Assembly (NCBI RefSeq): GCF_001514205.1
Contig: NZ_KQ948766.1
Coordinates: forward strand, 592,277 to 656,276
From: Streptomyces griseoruber
Lineage (GTDB): Bacteria > Actinomycetota > Actinomycetes > Streptomycetales > Streptomycetaceae
Direction: 5' to 3'
DNA length: 64,000 nucleotides
In this document: one piece after another, positions 52,479-60,444 of the stretch
How the letters are laid out: each line of letters starts with the position of its first letter
Numbering within the stretch: the first letter of the stretch is position 1
Made by a program: the position numbers and the translations under genes
The notes under the pieces: generated by a model
What the model saw: only the letters and a program-made list of their open reading frames with translations
Told to the model about the DNA's origin: nothing
Database searches by the model: none

Positions 52479-53792
52479 TTACGAAGGGCACATGGCTGCC
52501 CGGGCCAGCAGCAGCTCCCGCTCCCGTTCGTTGCGCGCCAGGGCCGCCGCCCGCTCGAACTCGGCCCGCGCCTCCGCCGTACGCCCGAGGCGCAGCAGCA
52601 GGTCGCCGCGGACGCTGGGCAGCAGGTGGTAGCCGCTCAGGACGGGCTCGGCGGCCAGAGTGTCGACGATCTCCAGGGCGGGGCCCGGTCCGTCGGCCAT
52701 GGAGACGGCGACCGCGCGGTTGAGTTCGACGACGGGGGACGGGGCGCGGGCGGCCAGCAGGCCGTAGAGGGTGGCGATGGCGGCCCAGTCGGTGTCCTCG
52801 TAGGTGTGGGCGTGGGCGTGGCAGGCGGCGATGGCGGCCTGGAGGGCGTACGGGCCCGGGGCGCCGGCGGAGGTGGCGCCGGCGCGGTCCAGGGCGGTGA
52901 TGCCGCGGGCGATCAGCATGCGGTTCCAGCGGCGCCGGTTCTGGTCCCGCAGGAGGACGGGGGTGCCGTCGGGGGCGGTGCGGGCGGCCGTGCGGGAGGT
53001 CTGGAACTCCAGCAGGGAGACCAGGGCGTGCACCTCGGGCTCCTTCGGCATCAGCGCGGCGAGCTGCCGGGCCAGGCGCAGCGCGTCCTCGCACAGCGCC
53101 GGGCGCAGCCAGTCGTCGCCCGCGGTGGCGGCGTAGCCCTCGTTGAAGATCAGGTAGATGACGTCGAGGACCGAGCCGAGCCGGGCCTCGCGGTCGGGGC
53201 CGTACGGCACCTCGAAGGCGACGTTCTTCGTGGCGAGGGTCCGCTTGGCCCGGACGACGCGCTGGGCGACCGTGGGCTCGGGGACCAGGTAGGCGCGGGC
53301 GATCTCGGCCGTGCTGAGACCGCCGAGGAGGCGCAGGGTGAGGGCGGTGCGGGCCTCGGCGGACAGCACCGGGTGGCAGGTGGTGAAGACCAGCCGGAGC
53401 AGGTCGTCGTCGATGGTGTCCGGGTCCGGGGGTTCCTGCGGCGGGGGCGTGTCCTCCAGGGTGCGGCCGATCTCCTGGAGCTTGCGGGCGTAGTTCTCGC
53501 GGCGGCGGACCAGGTCGACGGCGCGATGGCGGGCGGCGGCGGTGAGCCAGGCGCCCGGCCGGTCGGGCACGCCGTCGCGAGGCCACTGCTCCAGTGCGGC
53601 GACCAGCGCGTCCTGGGCCAGTTCCTCGGCGATGCCGACGTCCCGGACGACCCGGGTGACGGCGGCGACGACCCGGGGGAACTCCAGGCGGAAGACGGTC
53701 TCGATGGCGGTCCGGGGGTCGGTGGCGGGCTGTGGTTCCACAGCCCACCATCGAACACCCTGTCCGCGGGTCCGCACAGCGGACGGGCTCAT
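52479..53792 (-). CDS. ECF42-type RNA polymerase sigma factor with C-terminal DUF6596/TPR-like extension
   Basis: 437 residues. Sigma region 2 (VFRLEFPRVVAAVTRVVRDVGIAEELAQDALVAALEQW) and region 4 (EARTALTLRLLGGLSTAEIARAYLVPEPTVAQRVVRAKR) are followed by a ~240-residue helical C-terminus (VLDVIYLIFNEGYAA, ALQAAIAACHAHAHTYEDTDW, VVELNRAVAVSMADGPGPAL). This extension defines group ECF42, which has no anti-sigma factor and is encoded with a YCII/DGPF protein, as here. Its ATG overlaps the stop of that gene (ATGA), fixing the start. The long tail is thought to act as a built-in regulator. Confidence 0.95.
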   Translation of the reverse strand: MSPSAVRTRGQGVRWWAVEPQPATDPRTAIETVFRLEFPRVVAAVTRVVRDVGIAEELAQDALVAALEQWPRDGVPDRPGAWLTAAARHRAVDLVRRRENYARKLQEIGRTLEDTPPPQEPPDPDTIDDDLLRLVFTTCHPVLSAEARTALTLRLLGGLSTAEIARAYLVPEPTVAQRVVRAKRTLATKNVAFEVPYGPDREARLGSVLDVIYLIFNEGYAATAGDDWLRPALCEDALRLARQLAALMPKEPEVHALVSLLEFQTSRTAARTAPDGTPVLLRDQNRRRWNRMLIARGITALDRAGATSAGAPGPYALQAAIAACHAHAHTYEDTDWAAIATLYGLLAARAPSPVVELNRAVAVSMADGPGPALEIVDTLAAEPVLSGYHLLPSVRGDLLLRLGRTAEARAEFERAAALARNERERELLLARAAMCPS

Positions 53793-54145
53793 CCCTCGGC
53801 GATCTCCCGCACCTCACAGGTGACGGTCCAGAACTCCTCGTGCACCTTCAGGAACCGGGTGGCCCACTCGATGGCCTCGGCGCGGTCCTTGCACTGCATG
53901 ATCGCGTACCCGCCGACGACCTCCTTGGCCTCGGTGAACGGCCCGTCGGTGACGGAGATCCGCCCGCACTCCCAGTGCACCCGGGTGCCCTGCGCGGACG
54001 GCAGCAGCCCGGCGGTGTCGAGCATGACGCCGGCCTTGGTGACCTCCTCGATCAGCTCGCCCATCCGCTGCATCAGCTCGGGGCTGGGGCCCTCGGCGGG
54101 GGCGGAGTTCTCGTCGATCTTCACGAGCGACAGATAACGGGGCAT
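53789..54145 (-). CDS. YCII/DGPF-domain protein
   Basis: 118 residues: MPRYLSLVKIDENS, GVMLDTAGLLPSAQGTRV, VTDGPFTEAKEVVGGYAIMQCKDRAEAIEWATRF. The DGPFTEAKE stretch is the family's signature. Such proteins are the usual partners of ECF42 sigma factors and may sense or detoxify a small molecule. ATG 54145 has GAGGAG six bases upstream, and the gene is coupled by a 4-base overlap to the sigma gene. Confidence 0.94.
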   Translation of the reverse strand: MPRYLSLVKIDENSAPAEGPSPELMQRMGELIEEVTKAGVMLDTAGLLPSAQGTRVHWECGRISVTDGPFTEAKEVVGGYAIMQCKDRAEAIEWATRFLKVHEEFWTVTCEVREIAEG

Positions 54146-54283
54146 GGTGACTCCTCGTGGCTCCCGGCGACCGGGTCCTTCCCGGCCTCTCACCCCTGCG
54201 TCGAACGGGGGACGGCCGGATCGACACCCCTCCCGATTTTTTTCCGAGGTGGTCTCCGGCGCCACTGGAACGGCTGCCGGCGG

Positions 54284-55339
54284 CTACTTCAGGGACTTCC
54301 ACAGCTTGCTCGCCGCCGGCTCCTCGGCGACCACCCGGTTGGGGTCGGAGGCGGCGGTGACCACCGGCATGGTGACCGTCCTGACCTCGTCGGCGGTCAG
54401 GCCCTGGAGGCTCTGGCCGAGTTCCGTCAGTGCGGAGAGGGAGTTCAGGCCGGTGTCGGTGGTGAGGCTGCCGGTGATCGCGTCGGCGACCTCGTACAGC
54501 TCGGTGGGGCTGGTCAGCAGGTCCGTGGCGGCGATCTGCTCCAGCAGGGCCTTCACCAGCTTCTGCTGGAGGCCTATGCGGCCGAGGTCGCTGCCGTCGC
54601 CTATGCCGTGCCGGGTGCGGGCGAGGGCGAGGGCCTGCTTGCCGTTCAGGTGGTGGGTGCCGGCCTCCAGGTGCAGGTGGCTGTCGTCGTCGTCGATGTC
54701 CTCGTCGGTGGTGACGGTGACCCCGCCGAGCGCGTTCACCAGCTTCGCGAAGCCGGAGAAGTCGACCTCGATGTAGTGGTCCATACGGACGTCGGTGATC
54801 GACTCGACGGTCTTCACCGCGCAGACCGGGCCGCCCAGCGAGTAGGCGGAGTTGAACATCACGCCGTACGCCACCGCCGACGTGCCGCCCGAGGGCAGCG
54901 GGCAGGACGGGCGGGTGACGAGGGTGTCGCGCGGGATGCTGACCACGGTCGCGCCGGTGCGGCCCGCGTCGATGTGCACGACCATCGCCGTGTCGGAGCG
55001 GGCCCCGGAGCTGTCGCCGCCGCCCAGTTCCTGGTTCTCCTTGCCGCTGCGCGAGTCCGAGCCCAGGACGAGGATGTTCACCGCCTCGGTGGGCAGCGGG
55101 GAGGCGGACGCCGAGGCGGACGCGGTCGGGGTGGCGGCCGACTTCGCCGGGCGGTTCTCGCCGAGCGCCTGGTCGATGTCGACGCTTCTGATGTTGTCGT
55201 TGAGGTGCCAGTAGGCCCAGCCCGCCGTCCCGATGCCCAGCACCAGGGCGGTGGCCAGGGTGAGGCCGGCGGCCCTCAGCACTGTGGACCGCCGGCCCGC
55301 TCTTCTGCCGTCTTCGCCGTGCTCCTCGTGTCGCGTCAC
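54284..55339 (-). CDS. LytR-CpsA-Psr (LCP) family cell-wall ligase
   Basis: 351 residues. A cytoplasmic basic N-terminus, one membrane helix (about 22-44), a Ser/Ala/Thr linker and the LCP domain: VNILVLGSDSRSG, SDTAMVVHIDAGRTGATVVSIPRDTLV with the pyrophosphate-binding Arg/Asp, DHYIEVDFSGFAKLVNALGGV and LNGKQALALARTRHG. LCP enzymes transfer undecaprenyl-linked polymers to peptidoglycan or other acceptors. Together with the NlpC/P60, CWB2 and LASTG proteins it fits an envelope-rich neighbourhood. Starts at ATG 55339. Confidence 0.94.
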   Translation of the reverse strand: MTRHEEHGEDGRRAGRRSTVLRAAGLTLATALVLGIGTAGWAYWHLNDNIRSVDIDQALGENRPAKSAATPTASASASASPLPTEAVNILVLGSDSRSGKENQELGGGDSSGARSDTAMVVHIDAGRTGATVVSIPRDTLVTRPSCPLPSGGTSAVAYGVMFNSAYSLGGPVCAVKTVESITDVRMDHYIEVDFSGFAKLVNALGGVTVTTDEDIDDDDSHLHLEAGTHHLNGKQALALARTRHGIGDGSDLGRIGLQQKLVKALLEQIAATDLLTSPTELYEVADAITGSLTTDTGLNSLSALTELGQSLQGLTADEVRTVTMPVVTAASDPNRVVAEEPAASKLWKSLK

Positions 55340-55437
55340 GGGGAGGAAGGTAGGTGCGGATTATTAGCGAACTGTTAGGACGGCGGGCCCGACCGGGATT
55401 TCTCGTGAAAATCTCACGATTCTCAGCCCGGCGTCAC

Positions 55438-56781
55438 TCAGCCCAGCGTCACCGTCGGCACGGGATTGCTCCCGCTCCAGCTCGCGTTGAACCCGAAGCT
55501 CACCGAACCCCCGTCCGGCACCGTCCCGTTGTACGAGGCGTTCGCACAGGACACGGCCGCCCCCGACTGGGTGCAGGTGGCGTTCCAGGCCTGGGTGATC
55601 TGCTGCCCGGCGCCGTACGTCCAGGTCACCTTCCAGGACGACAGCGAGGCACCCGAGCAGGAGATCGTCACGTTCCCGGTGAACCCGGTGTTCCACTGAC
55701 TGCCCACGCTGTACGACGCCGTGCACGCGCCGGTCGGCGGGGGCGTGCTCGTCCCGCCGAGCGCCTCCGCGATGCCGTAGTACGCCGGTTTCGGCGCGTA
55801 GTTCGCGTCGTACGGCGTCGCCGCGCCCTGCCCCGGGAAGGTGCTCTCCACCCAGGAGTCGGAGTCGGTGAAGCCCCAGACGGTGAGGTTCACACAGCGC
55901 GCGACCGCCACGCAGGCGGCGGTGACCGCCTTGTAGTCGGCCTTCTGCTGGGCGAGTTTGGTGCTGTCGGAGGGCAGGGTCATCCGGATGTCCAGCTCGG
56001 TGATCGCCACGTCCACACCGAGGTCGGCGAAGCGCTGGATGTTCTGCTGGAGCGTCGAGGGGACCTGCCCGAGGATGAGGTGGGCCTGGAGCCCGACCCC
56101 GTCGATCGGGACGCCCCGGTCCTTCAGCGACTTGACCAGGTTGTACAGGGCGGTCGACTTCGCGTTCACACCCTCCACGTTGTAGTCGTTGATGTAGAGC
56201 TTCGCGGCCGGGTCGGCGGCCCGCGCCCAGGTCAGGGCGTTCGCGATGTAGTCGGCGCCGAGGCCGTTGTACCAGAGGGTCGAACGGTAGGTGCCGTCCT
56301 CGTTGAAGGGCTCGTTGACGACGTCCCAGGCGGCGATCTTCCCCTGGTACCGGCCGACCTCGGTGTTGATGTGGTTCTGCAGGAGCGTGCCGAGCTGGGC
56401 GGAGGTCCAGCTGCCGTTCGTCAGCCAGCTCGGGTTCTGGCTGTGCCAGACCAGGGTGTGGCCGCGCACCTGCTGGTTGTGCGCCTGTGCGAAGGCCACG
56501 ATCTGGTCGGCCTCGGTCCAGTTGAAGGAGCCCTGGGCCGGCTCCACCGAACCCCACTTCATGGCGTTGCCGGGGGTCAGCGAGGAGAACTGCGCCCCGG
56601 CGATGTCGCCGTAGGTGCCGGTCAGCTTGGAGCCGGTGACCGCCGTGCCGATGACCTTGCCCTTGGCGGTGCCGAGGTCGCGCAGGGGCGGGTCGGCGGC
56701 GTGGGCGGCCGGGGCGGCGAGCAGCAGTGCGAAGCCCGCCACGAGGGATGTCAGGGACAGGCCTGTTCTCAGAGATCTCAT
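55438..56781 (-). CDS. Secreted endo-1,4-beta-xylanase, GH10 plus CBM2
   Basis: 447 residues. Signal peptide to AAHAA (about 29), GH10 catalytic domain (about 38-335) and, after a short Thr/Pro linker, a family 2 carbohydrate-binding module (CTASYSVGSQWNTGFTGNVTI, with surface Trp). The acid/base Glu is in AAWDVVNEPFNEDG, the nucleophile Glu in AITELDIRM, and GHTLVWHSQNPSW is a GH10 hallmark. It hydrolyses xylan backbone outside the cell; the CBM2 holds the enzyme on cellulose/xylan. A perfect palindrome just before the start suggests LacI-type repression. Confidence 0.97.
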   Translation of the reverse strand: MRSLRTGLSLTSLVAGFALLLAAPAAHAADPPLRDLGTAKGKVIGTAVTGSKLTGTYGDIAGAQFSSLTPGNAMKWGSVEPAQGSFNWTEADQIVAFAQAHNQQVRGHTLVWHSQNPSWLTNGSWTSAQLGTLLQNHINTEVGRYQGKIAAWDVVNEPFNEDGTYRSTLWYNGLGADYIANALTWARAADPAAKLYINDYNVEGVNAKSTALYNLVKSLKDRGVPIDGVGLQAHLILGQVPSTLQQNIQRFADLGVDVAITELDIRMTLPSDSTKLAQQKADYKAVTAACVAVARCVNLTVWGFTDSDSWVESTFPGQGAATPYDANYAPKPAYYGIAEALGGTSTPPPTGACTASYSVGSQWNTGFTGNVTISCSGASLSSWKVTWTYGAGQQITQAWNATCTQSGAAVSCANASYNGTVPDGGSVSFGFNASWSGSNPVPTVTLG

Positions 56782-56791
56782 GCGGGTGCCT

Positions 56792-56804
56792 CCGAAAGTT
56801 TCGG
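56792..56804. promoter_or_regulatory. Xylanase operator palindrome
   Basis: CCGAAAGTTTCGG, a perfect 13-bp palindrome around a central G, 11 bp upstream of the xylanase start codon. Read on the minus strand the core is CGAAACTTTCG, the inverted repeat reported upstream of other Streptomyces xylanase genes. Confidence 0.75.
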
Positions 56805-56829
56805 CCGTGCAACCGATTGACTTCGGAGG

Positions 56830-56858
56830 AGTGTGGAGGCGCCCACCACACCCGTCAA
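56830..56858 (-). promoter_or_regulatory. Candidate xylanase promoter
   Basis: On the minus strand TTGACG (plus-strand 56853-56858) and CACACT (plus-strand 56830-56835) are 17 bp apart. The operator palindrome then lies about 20 bases after the predicted start of transcription. Confidence 0.45.
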
Positions 56859-56884
56859 TACGTCAGCTTCCGGCCACGCGGGGC

Positions 56885-57931
56885 TTAGAACGCACCGGGA
56901 GGCGCCCCGGTGCTCGTCCGCACCACCAGACTCGTCGCCAGCTCCACCCGGGTCGCGGCCGGTGTCTCCTCCGTCGTGGACCGCCCCAGCTCCAGCACCA
57001 GCCGGGCGGCCGCCTCCGCCATCTCGGTCAGCGGCTGCCGTACGGTCGTCAGCGGCGGCCCCACCCAGCGCGCCACCGGCAGATCGTCGAAGCCGACCAC
57101 GCTGACGTCCTCCGGGATCCGCAGCCCCAGCTCACGGGCGGCCTCGTAGACACCGAGGGCCTGGAGGTCGTTGCCGGCGAAGACGGCGGTGGGCCGGTCG
57201 GGGCGGTCCAGCAGCTCACGGCCGAGCCGGTAGCCGGTCTCGTGGTGGAAGTCGCCGGTCTTGACCAGGCCCGGCTCGACCGGCAGCCCGGCGGTCTCCA
57301 GGGCCGCCCGGTAGCCGTCGATCCGGGCCCGGCTGCACATCATCTGCGGGGGCCCGCTGATCGCCCCGATCCGCCGGTGCCCCAGCTCCACCAGATGCCG
57401 GGTGGCGGCAAGACCGCCCTGCCAGTTGGTGGCCCCGATCGACGGCACGTCCGCCCCCGGGTCGCCCGCCGGGTCCATCACCACGAACGGGATGGTGCGG
57501 CTGGTCAGCAGCGCCCGCTGGGACTCGTCCAGGCCCGACAGCACCAGCACCACCCCGTGCGGGCGGCGGGCGGCGACCTGGTCGGCCCAGGTCCGTCCGG
57601 GGGTGAGCCGGCCGGCGCTCTCGCTCAGCACCACGCTCAGCCCGGCGTCCCGCGCCACGTTCTCCACGCCCCGGATGACCTCCATCGCCCAGGCGCTCTC
57701 CAGCTCGTGGAAGACCAGGTCGATCAGGGGCGAACGGGTCGCCTCGGCCCGCCGTCGCCGGTAGCCGTGGGCGCGCAGCAGCTCCTCGACACGGGTGCGG
57801 GTCGCGGGGGCGACGTCGGCACGGCCGTTGAGGACCTTCGAAACAGTCGGGGCCGAGACACCGGCCTCGCGGGCGATCTCCGCGAGCGTGGCGGTCTGCG
57901 GGCGCGTTTCAGCGGGCTCGGAGCGTGTCAT
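56885..57931 (-). CDS. LacI family transcriptional regulator, probable xylan-regulon repressor
   Basis: 348 residues. LacI HTH and hinge (ATLAEIAREAGVSAPTVSKVLNGRADVAPATRTRVEELL) and a sugar-binding domain (SPLIDLVFHELESAWAMEVIRGVE, TAVFAGNDLQALGVYEAA, EDVSVVGFDDLPVARWVGPPLTTVRQP). It sits between the xylanase and the divergent GH3 gene, and both have CGAAA-type operators. A BxlR-like repressor relieved by xylo- or gluco-oligosaccharides is the simplest reading. Confidence 0.94.
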   Translation of the reverse strand: MTRSEPAETRPQTATLAEIAREAGVSAPTVSKVLNGRADVAPATRTRVEELLRAHGYRRRRAEATRSPLIDLVFHELESAWAMEVIRGVENVARDAGLSVVLSESAGRLTPGRTWADQVAARRPHGVVLVLSGLDESQRALLTSRTIPFVVMDPAGDPGADVPSIGATNWQGGLAATRHLVELGHRRIGAISGPPQMMCSRARIDGYRAALETAGLPVEPGLVKTGDFHHETGYRLGRELLDRPDRPTAVFAGNDLQALGVYEAARELGLRIPEDVSVVGFDDLPVARWVGPPLTTVRQPLTEMAEAAARLVLELGRSTTEETPAATRVELATSLVVRTSTGAPPGAF

Positions 57932-57959
57932 GGCGGCGATCGTATCCCCGCGCGGCCTC

Positions 57960-57988
57960 TTGACTAACCCCTCTCAGCGCCATAGGTT
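57960..57988 (+). promoter_or_regulatory. Promoter of the GH3 gene
   Basis: TTGACT (57960-57965), 17-bp spacer, TAGGTT (57983-57988). Predicted transcription start about 57995, inside the operator repeats. Confidence 0.7.
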
Positions 57989-57991
57989 CCC

Positions 57992-58024
57992 GGAACATTC
58001 GAAGTGTGTTACGAAACATTCGAA
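57992..58024. promoter_or_regulatory. Tandem operator of the GH3 gene
   Basis: GGAACATTCGAA (57992-58003) and GAAACATTCGAA (58013-58024) are direct repeats exactly 21 bp apart, two helical turns. The second contains CGAA-ACA-TTCG (58012-58022), one base different from the xylanase motif CGAAACTTTCG. They overlap the predicted transcription start. Confidence 0.7.
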
Positions 58025-58059
58025 TCCTTCGGGACAGGATCCCCCGGGACAGGAGTTTC

Positions 58060-60369
58060 ATGACCACCGCCCCCTGGCGTGACCGCGCTCTGCCCGCCGC
58101 CGCCCGAGTCGACGACCTGCTCTCCCGGATGACCCTGGAGGAGAGGACCGCCCAGCTGTACGGCGTGTGGGTCGGCGCCGCGACGGACGGCGGGGGAGTC
58201 GCCCCGCACCAGCACGACATGACCGCCGACTACGAGTGGGACGACCTGATCACCCGGGGGCTCGGCCAGCTCACCCGCCCCTTCGGCACCGCCCCCGTCG
58301 ACCCGGCGACCGGCGCCCGCGCCCTGGCCGCCGCCCAGCGCCGGATCGCCGCGGCGGGCCGCTTCGGCATCCCGGCCCTCGCCCACGAGGAGTGCCTGGC
58401 CGGGTTCACCGCCTGGCGGGCCACCGCCTACCCGGTCCCGCTGGCCTGGGGCGCCGCCTTCGACCCGCCGCTGGTCGAGGAGATGGGCGCCGCGATCGGC
58501 CGCGATCTGCGCGCGGTCGGCGTCCACCAAGGCCTGGCCCCCGTCCTGGACGTGGTCCGCGACCCGCGCTGGGGACGGGTCGAGGAGACGATCGGCGAGG
58601 ACCCGTACCTGGTCGCCACCGTCGGCACGGCCTACGTCCGGGGCCTGGAGTCCGCCGGGGTCGTCGCCACCCTCAAGCACTTCGCCGGGTACGCCTCCTC
58701 CGCCGGCGCCCGCAATCTGGCCCCGGTGCGGGCGGGCACCCGCGAGTTCGCGGACGTGACCCTCCCGCCGTTCGAGATGGCGCTCCGCGAGGGCGGCGCC
58801 CGCTCGGTGATGGCCGCCTACACCGAACGCGACGGCGTCCCCGCCTCCGCCGACCCGGAGCTGCTGACCCGCCTCCTGCGCGAGGAGTGGGGCTTCACCG
58901 GCACGGTCGTCGCCGACTACTTCGGCATCGGCTTCCTCCAGACCCTGCACCGGGTCGCGGGCACCCCCGCCGAGACGGCGCACCTCGCGCTGGAGGCCGG
59001 CATCGATGTCGAGCTGCCCACGGTGAAACACTACGGCGAGGCGCTGGTCGCGGCGGTCCGGGCGGGCGAGATCCCCGAGGAACTGGTCGACCGGGCGGCC
59101 CGCCGGGTCCTGCTCCAGAAGTGCGAACTGGGCCTGCTGGACGAGGACTGGCAGCCGCAGCACCCGGAGTCCGTGGACCTCGACCCGGCCGCGAACCGCG
59201 CGCTGGCCCGCCGGCTGGCCGAGGAGTCGGTGGTCCTGCTCGACAACCCCGACGGACTGCTCCCCCTCGCCCCCGACACCCGGATCGCGGTGGTCGGCCC
59301 GCGGGCGGCGGACGCCCTGGCGATGCTCGGCTGCTACTCCTTCCCCTCCCATGTCCTCCCCCACCACCCCGGGGTGGAGCCCGGCATCGAGATCCCCACC
59401 CTGCTGGAGTCCCTGCGCACCGAACTCCCCGACGCCAAGGTGACGTTCACCGAGGGCTGCCCGGTCTCCGACCCCGACCCCTCCGGCTTCACCGAGGCCA
59501 TCGCGCGCGCCTCCGAGGCGGACGTGTGCGTGGCGGTGCTCGGCGACCGGGCGGGCCTGTTCGGCCGGGGCACCTCCGGCGAGGGCTGCGACGTGGCCGA
59601 CCTGACCCTGCCCGGCGTCCAGAGCGAACTGCTGGACGCGCTGGTCGCGACGGGCGTCCCCGTCGTCCTGGTCCTGCTCACCGGCCGCCCCTACGCGCTC
59701 GGCCGCTGGCACGGGCGGCTGGGCGCGGTCGTCCAGGCCTTCTTCCCGGGGGAGGAGGGCGGCCCGGCGGTGACCGGCGTGCTGTCGGGCCGCCTCAACC
59801 CCTCCGGCCGCCTCCCGGTCAGCGTGCCGCGCGTGCCCGGCGGCCAGCCCTGGACCTACCTCCAGCCGCCGCTTGGCCTGGCGGGCGAGGTCAGCAGCCT
59901 GGACCCGACCCCGCTGTACGCCTTCGGCCACGGCCGCTCGTACACCTCCTTCACCTGGGAGGACTTCACCGGCGGCGGCCCGGAGACGGAGATCGGCACG
60001 GACGGCTCGTACGACCTGTCCGTCACCGTCCGCAACACCGGCCCCCGGCCGGGCACCGAGGTCGTCCAGCTGTATCTGCACGACCCGGTGGCGAGCGTGA
60101 CCCGCCCCGACGTCCGGCTGATCGGCTACCAGCGGCTCGACCTCGCCGACGGCGAGTCCGCCCGGGTCACCTTCCGCTTCCACACCGACCTGTCCGCCTT
60201 CACCGACCGCGCGGGACGCCGGGTCGTCGAACCGGGCGAGCTGGAGCTGCGGCTGGGCACGTCCAGCGCGCTGGTGCGGGAGACGGCCCGGCTGCGGCTG
60301 ACGGGTCCGGTGCGCGAGGTGGGGGCGGACCGGCGGCTGCGGTGCGGGACGGAGGTCGTACGGAACTGA
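58060..60369 (+). CDS. Glycoside hydrolase family 3 (beta-xylosidase/beta-glucosidase)
   Basis: 769 residues, no signal peptide, so probably cytoplasmic. Three GH3 domains: (beta/alpha)8 barrel with HQGLAPVLDVVRDPRWGRVEE and TLKHFAGYA, nucleophile Asp in TVVADYFGI (about residue 288), alpha/beta sandwich with GDRAGLFGRGTSGEG, and a C-terminal fibronectin type III-like domain (VTVRNTGPRPGTEVVQLYLHD). ATG 58060 has AGGAG five bases upstream. With the adjacent xylanase it would finish xylan breakdown by splitting imported xylo-oligosaccharides; beta-glucosidase activity is equally possible by sequence. Confidence 0.94.
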   Translation: MTTAPWRDRALPAAARVDDLLSRMTLEERTAQLYGVWVGAATDGGGVAPHQHDMTADYEWDDLITRGLGQLTRPFGTAPVDPATGARALAAAQRRIAAAGRFGIPALAHEECLAGFTAWRATAYPVPLAWGAAFDPPLVEEMGAAIGRDLRAVGVHQGLAPVLDVVRDPRWGRVEETIGEDPYLVATVGTAYVRGLESAGVVATLKHFAGYASSAGARNLAPVRAGTREFADVTLPPFEMALREGGARSVMAAYTERDGVPASADPELLTRLLREEWGFTGTVVADYFGIGFLQTLHRVAGTPAETAHLALEAGIDVELPTVKHYGEALVAAVRAGEIPEELVDRAARRVLLQKCELGLLDEDWQPQHPESVDLDPAANRALARRLAEESVVLLDNPDGLLPLAPDTRIAVVGPRAADALAMLGCYSFPSHVLPHHPGVEPGIEIPTLLESLRTELPDAKVTFTEGCPVSDPDPSGFTEAIARASEADVCVAVLGDRAGLFGRGTSGEGCDVADLTLPGVQSELLDALVATGVPVVLVLLTGRPYALGRWHGRLGAVVQAFFPGEEGGPAVTGVLSGRLNPSGRLPVSVPRVPGGQPWTYLQPPLGLAGEVSSLDPTPLYAFGHGRSYTSFTWEDFTGGGPETEIGTDGSYDLSVTVRNTGPRPGTEVVQLYLHDPVASVTRPDVRLIGYQRLDLADGESARVTFRFHTDLSAFTDRAGRRVVEPGELELRLGTSSALVRETARLRLTGPVREVGADRRLRCGTEVVRN

Positions 60370-60444
60370 GGTGCGCCCGGTGGGTGCCCATGTGTCAGAA
60401 TCCGCCGACCTCCTGCAACCAGGCGCGCGACGGGAACCGCCCCC

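Noticed and set aside
50388..54137. Open frame of 1249 codons on the + strand
   Set aside because: It lies antisense to the CWB2, ECF42 and YCII genes, is low-complexity Gly/Arg/Ala/Val, and reflects the third-position G+C bias of the real genes.
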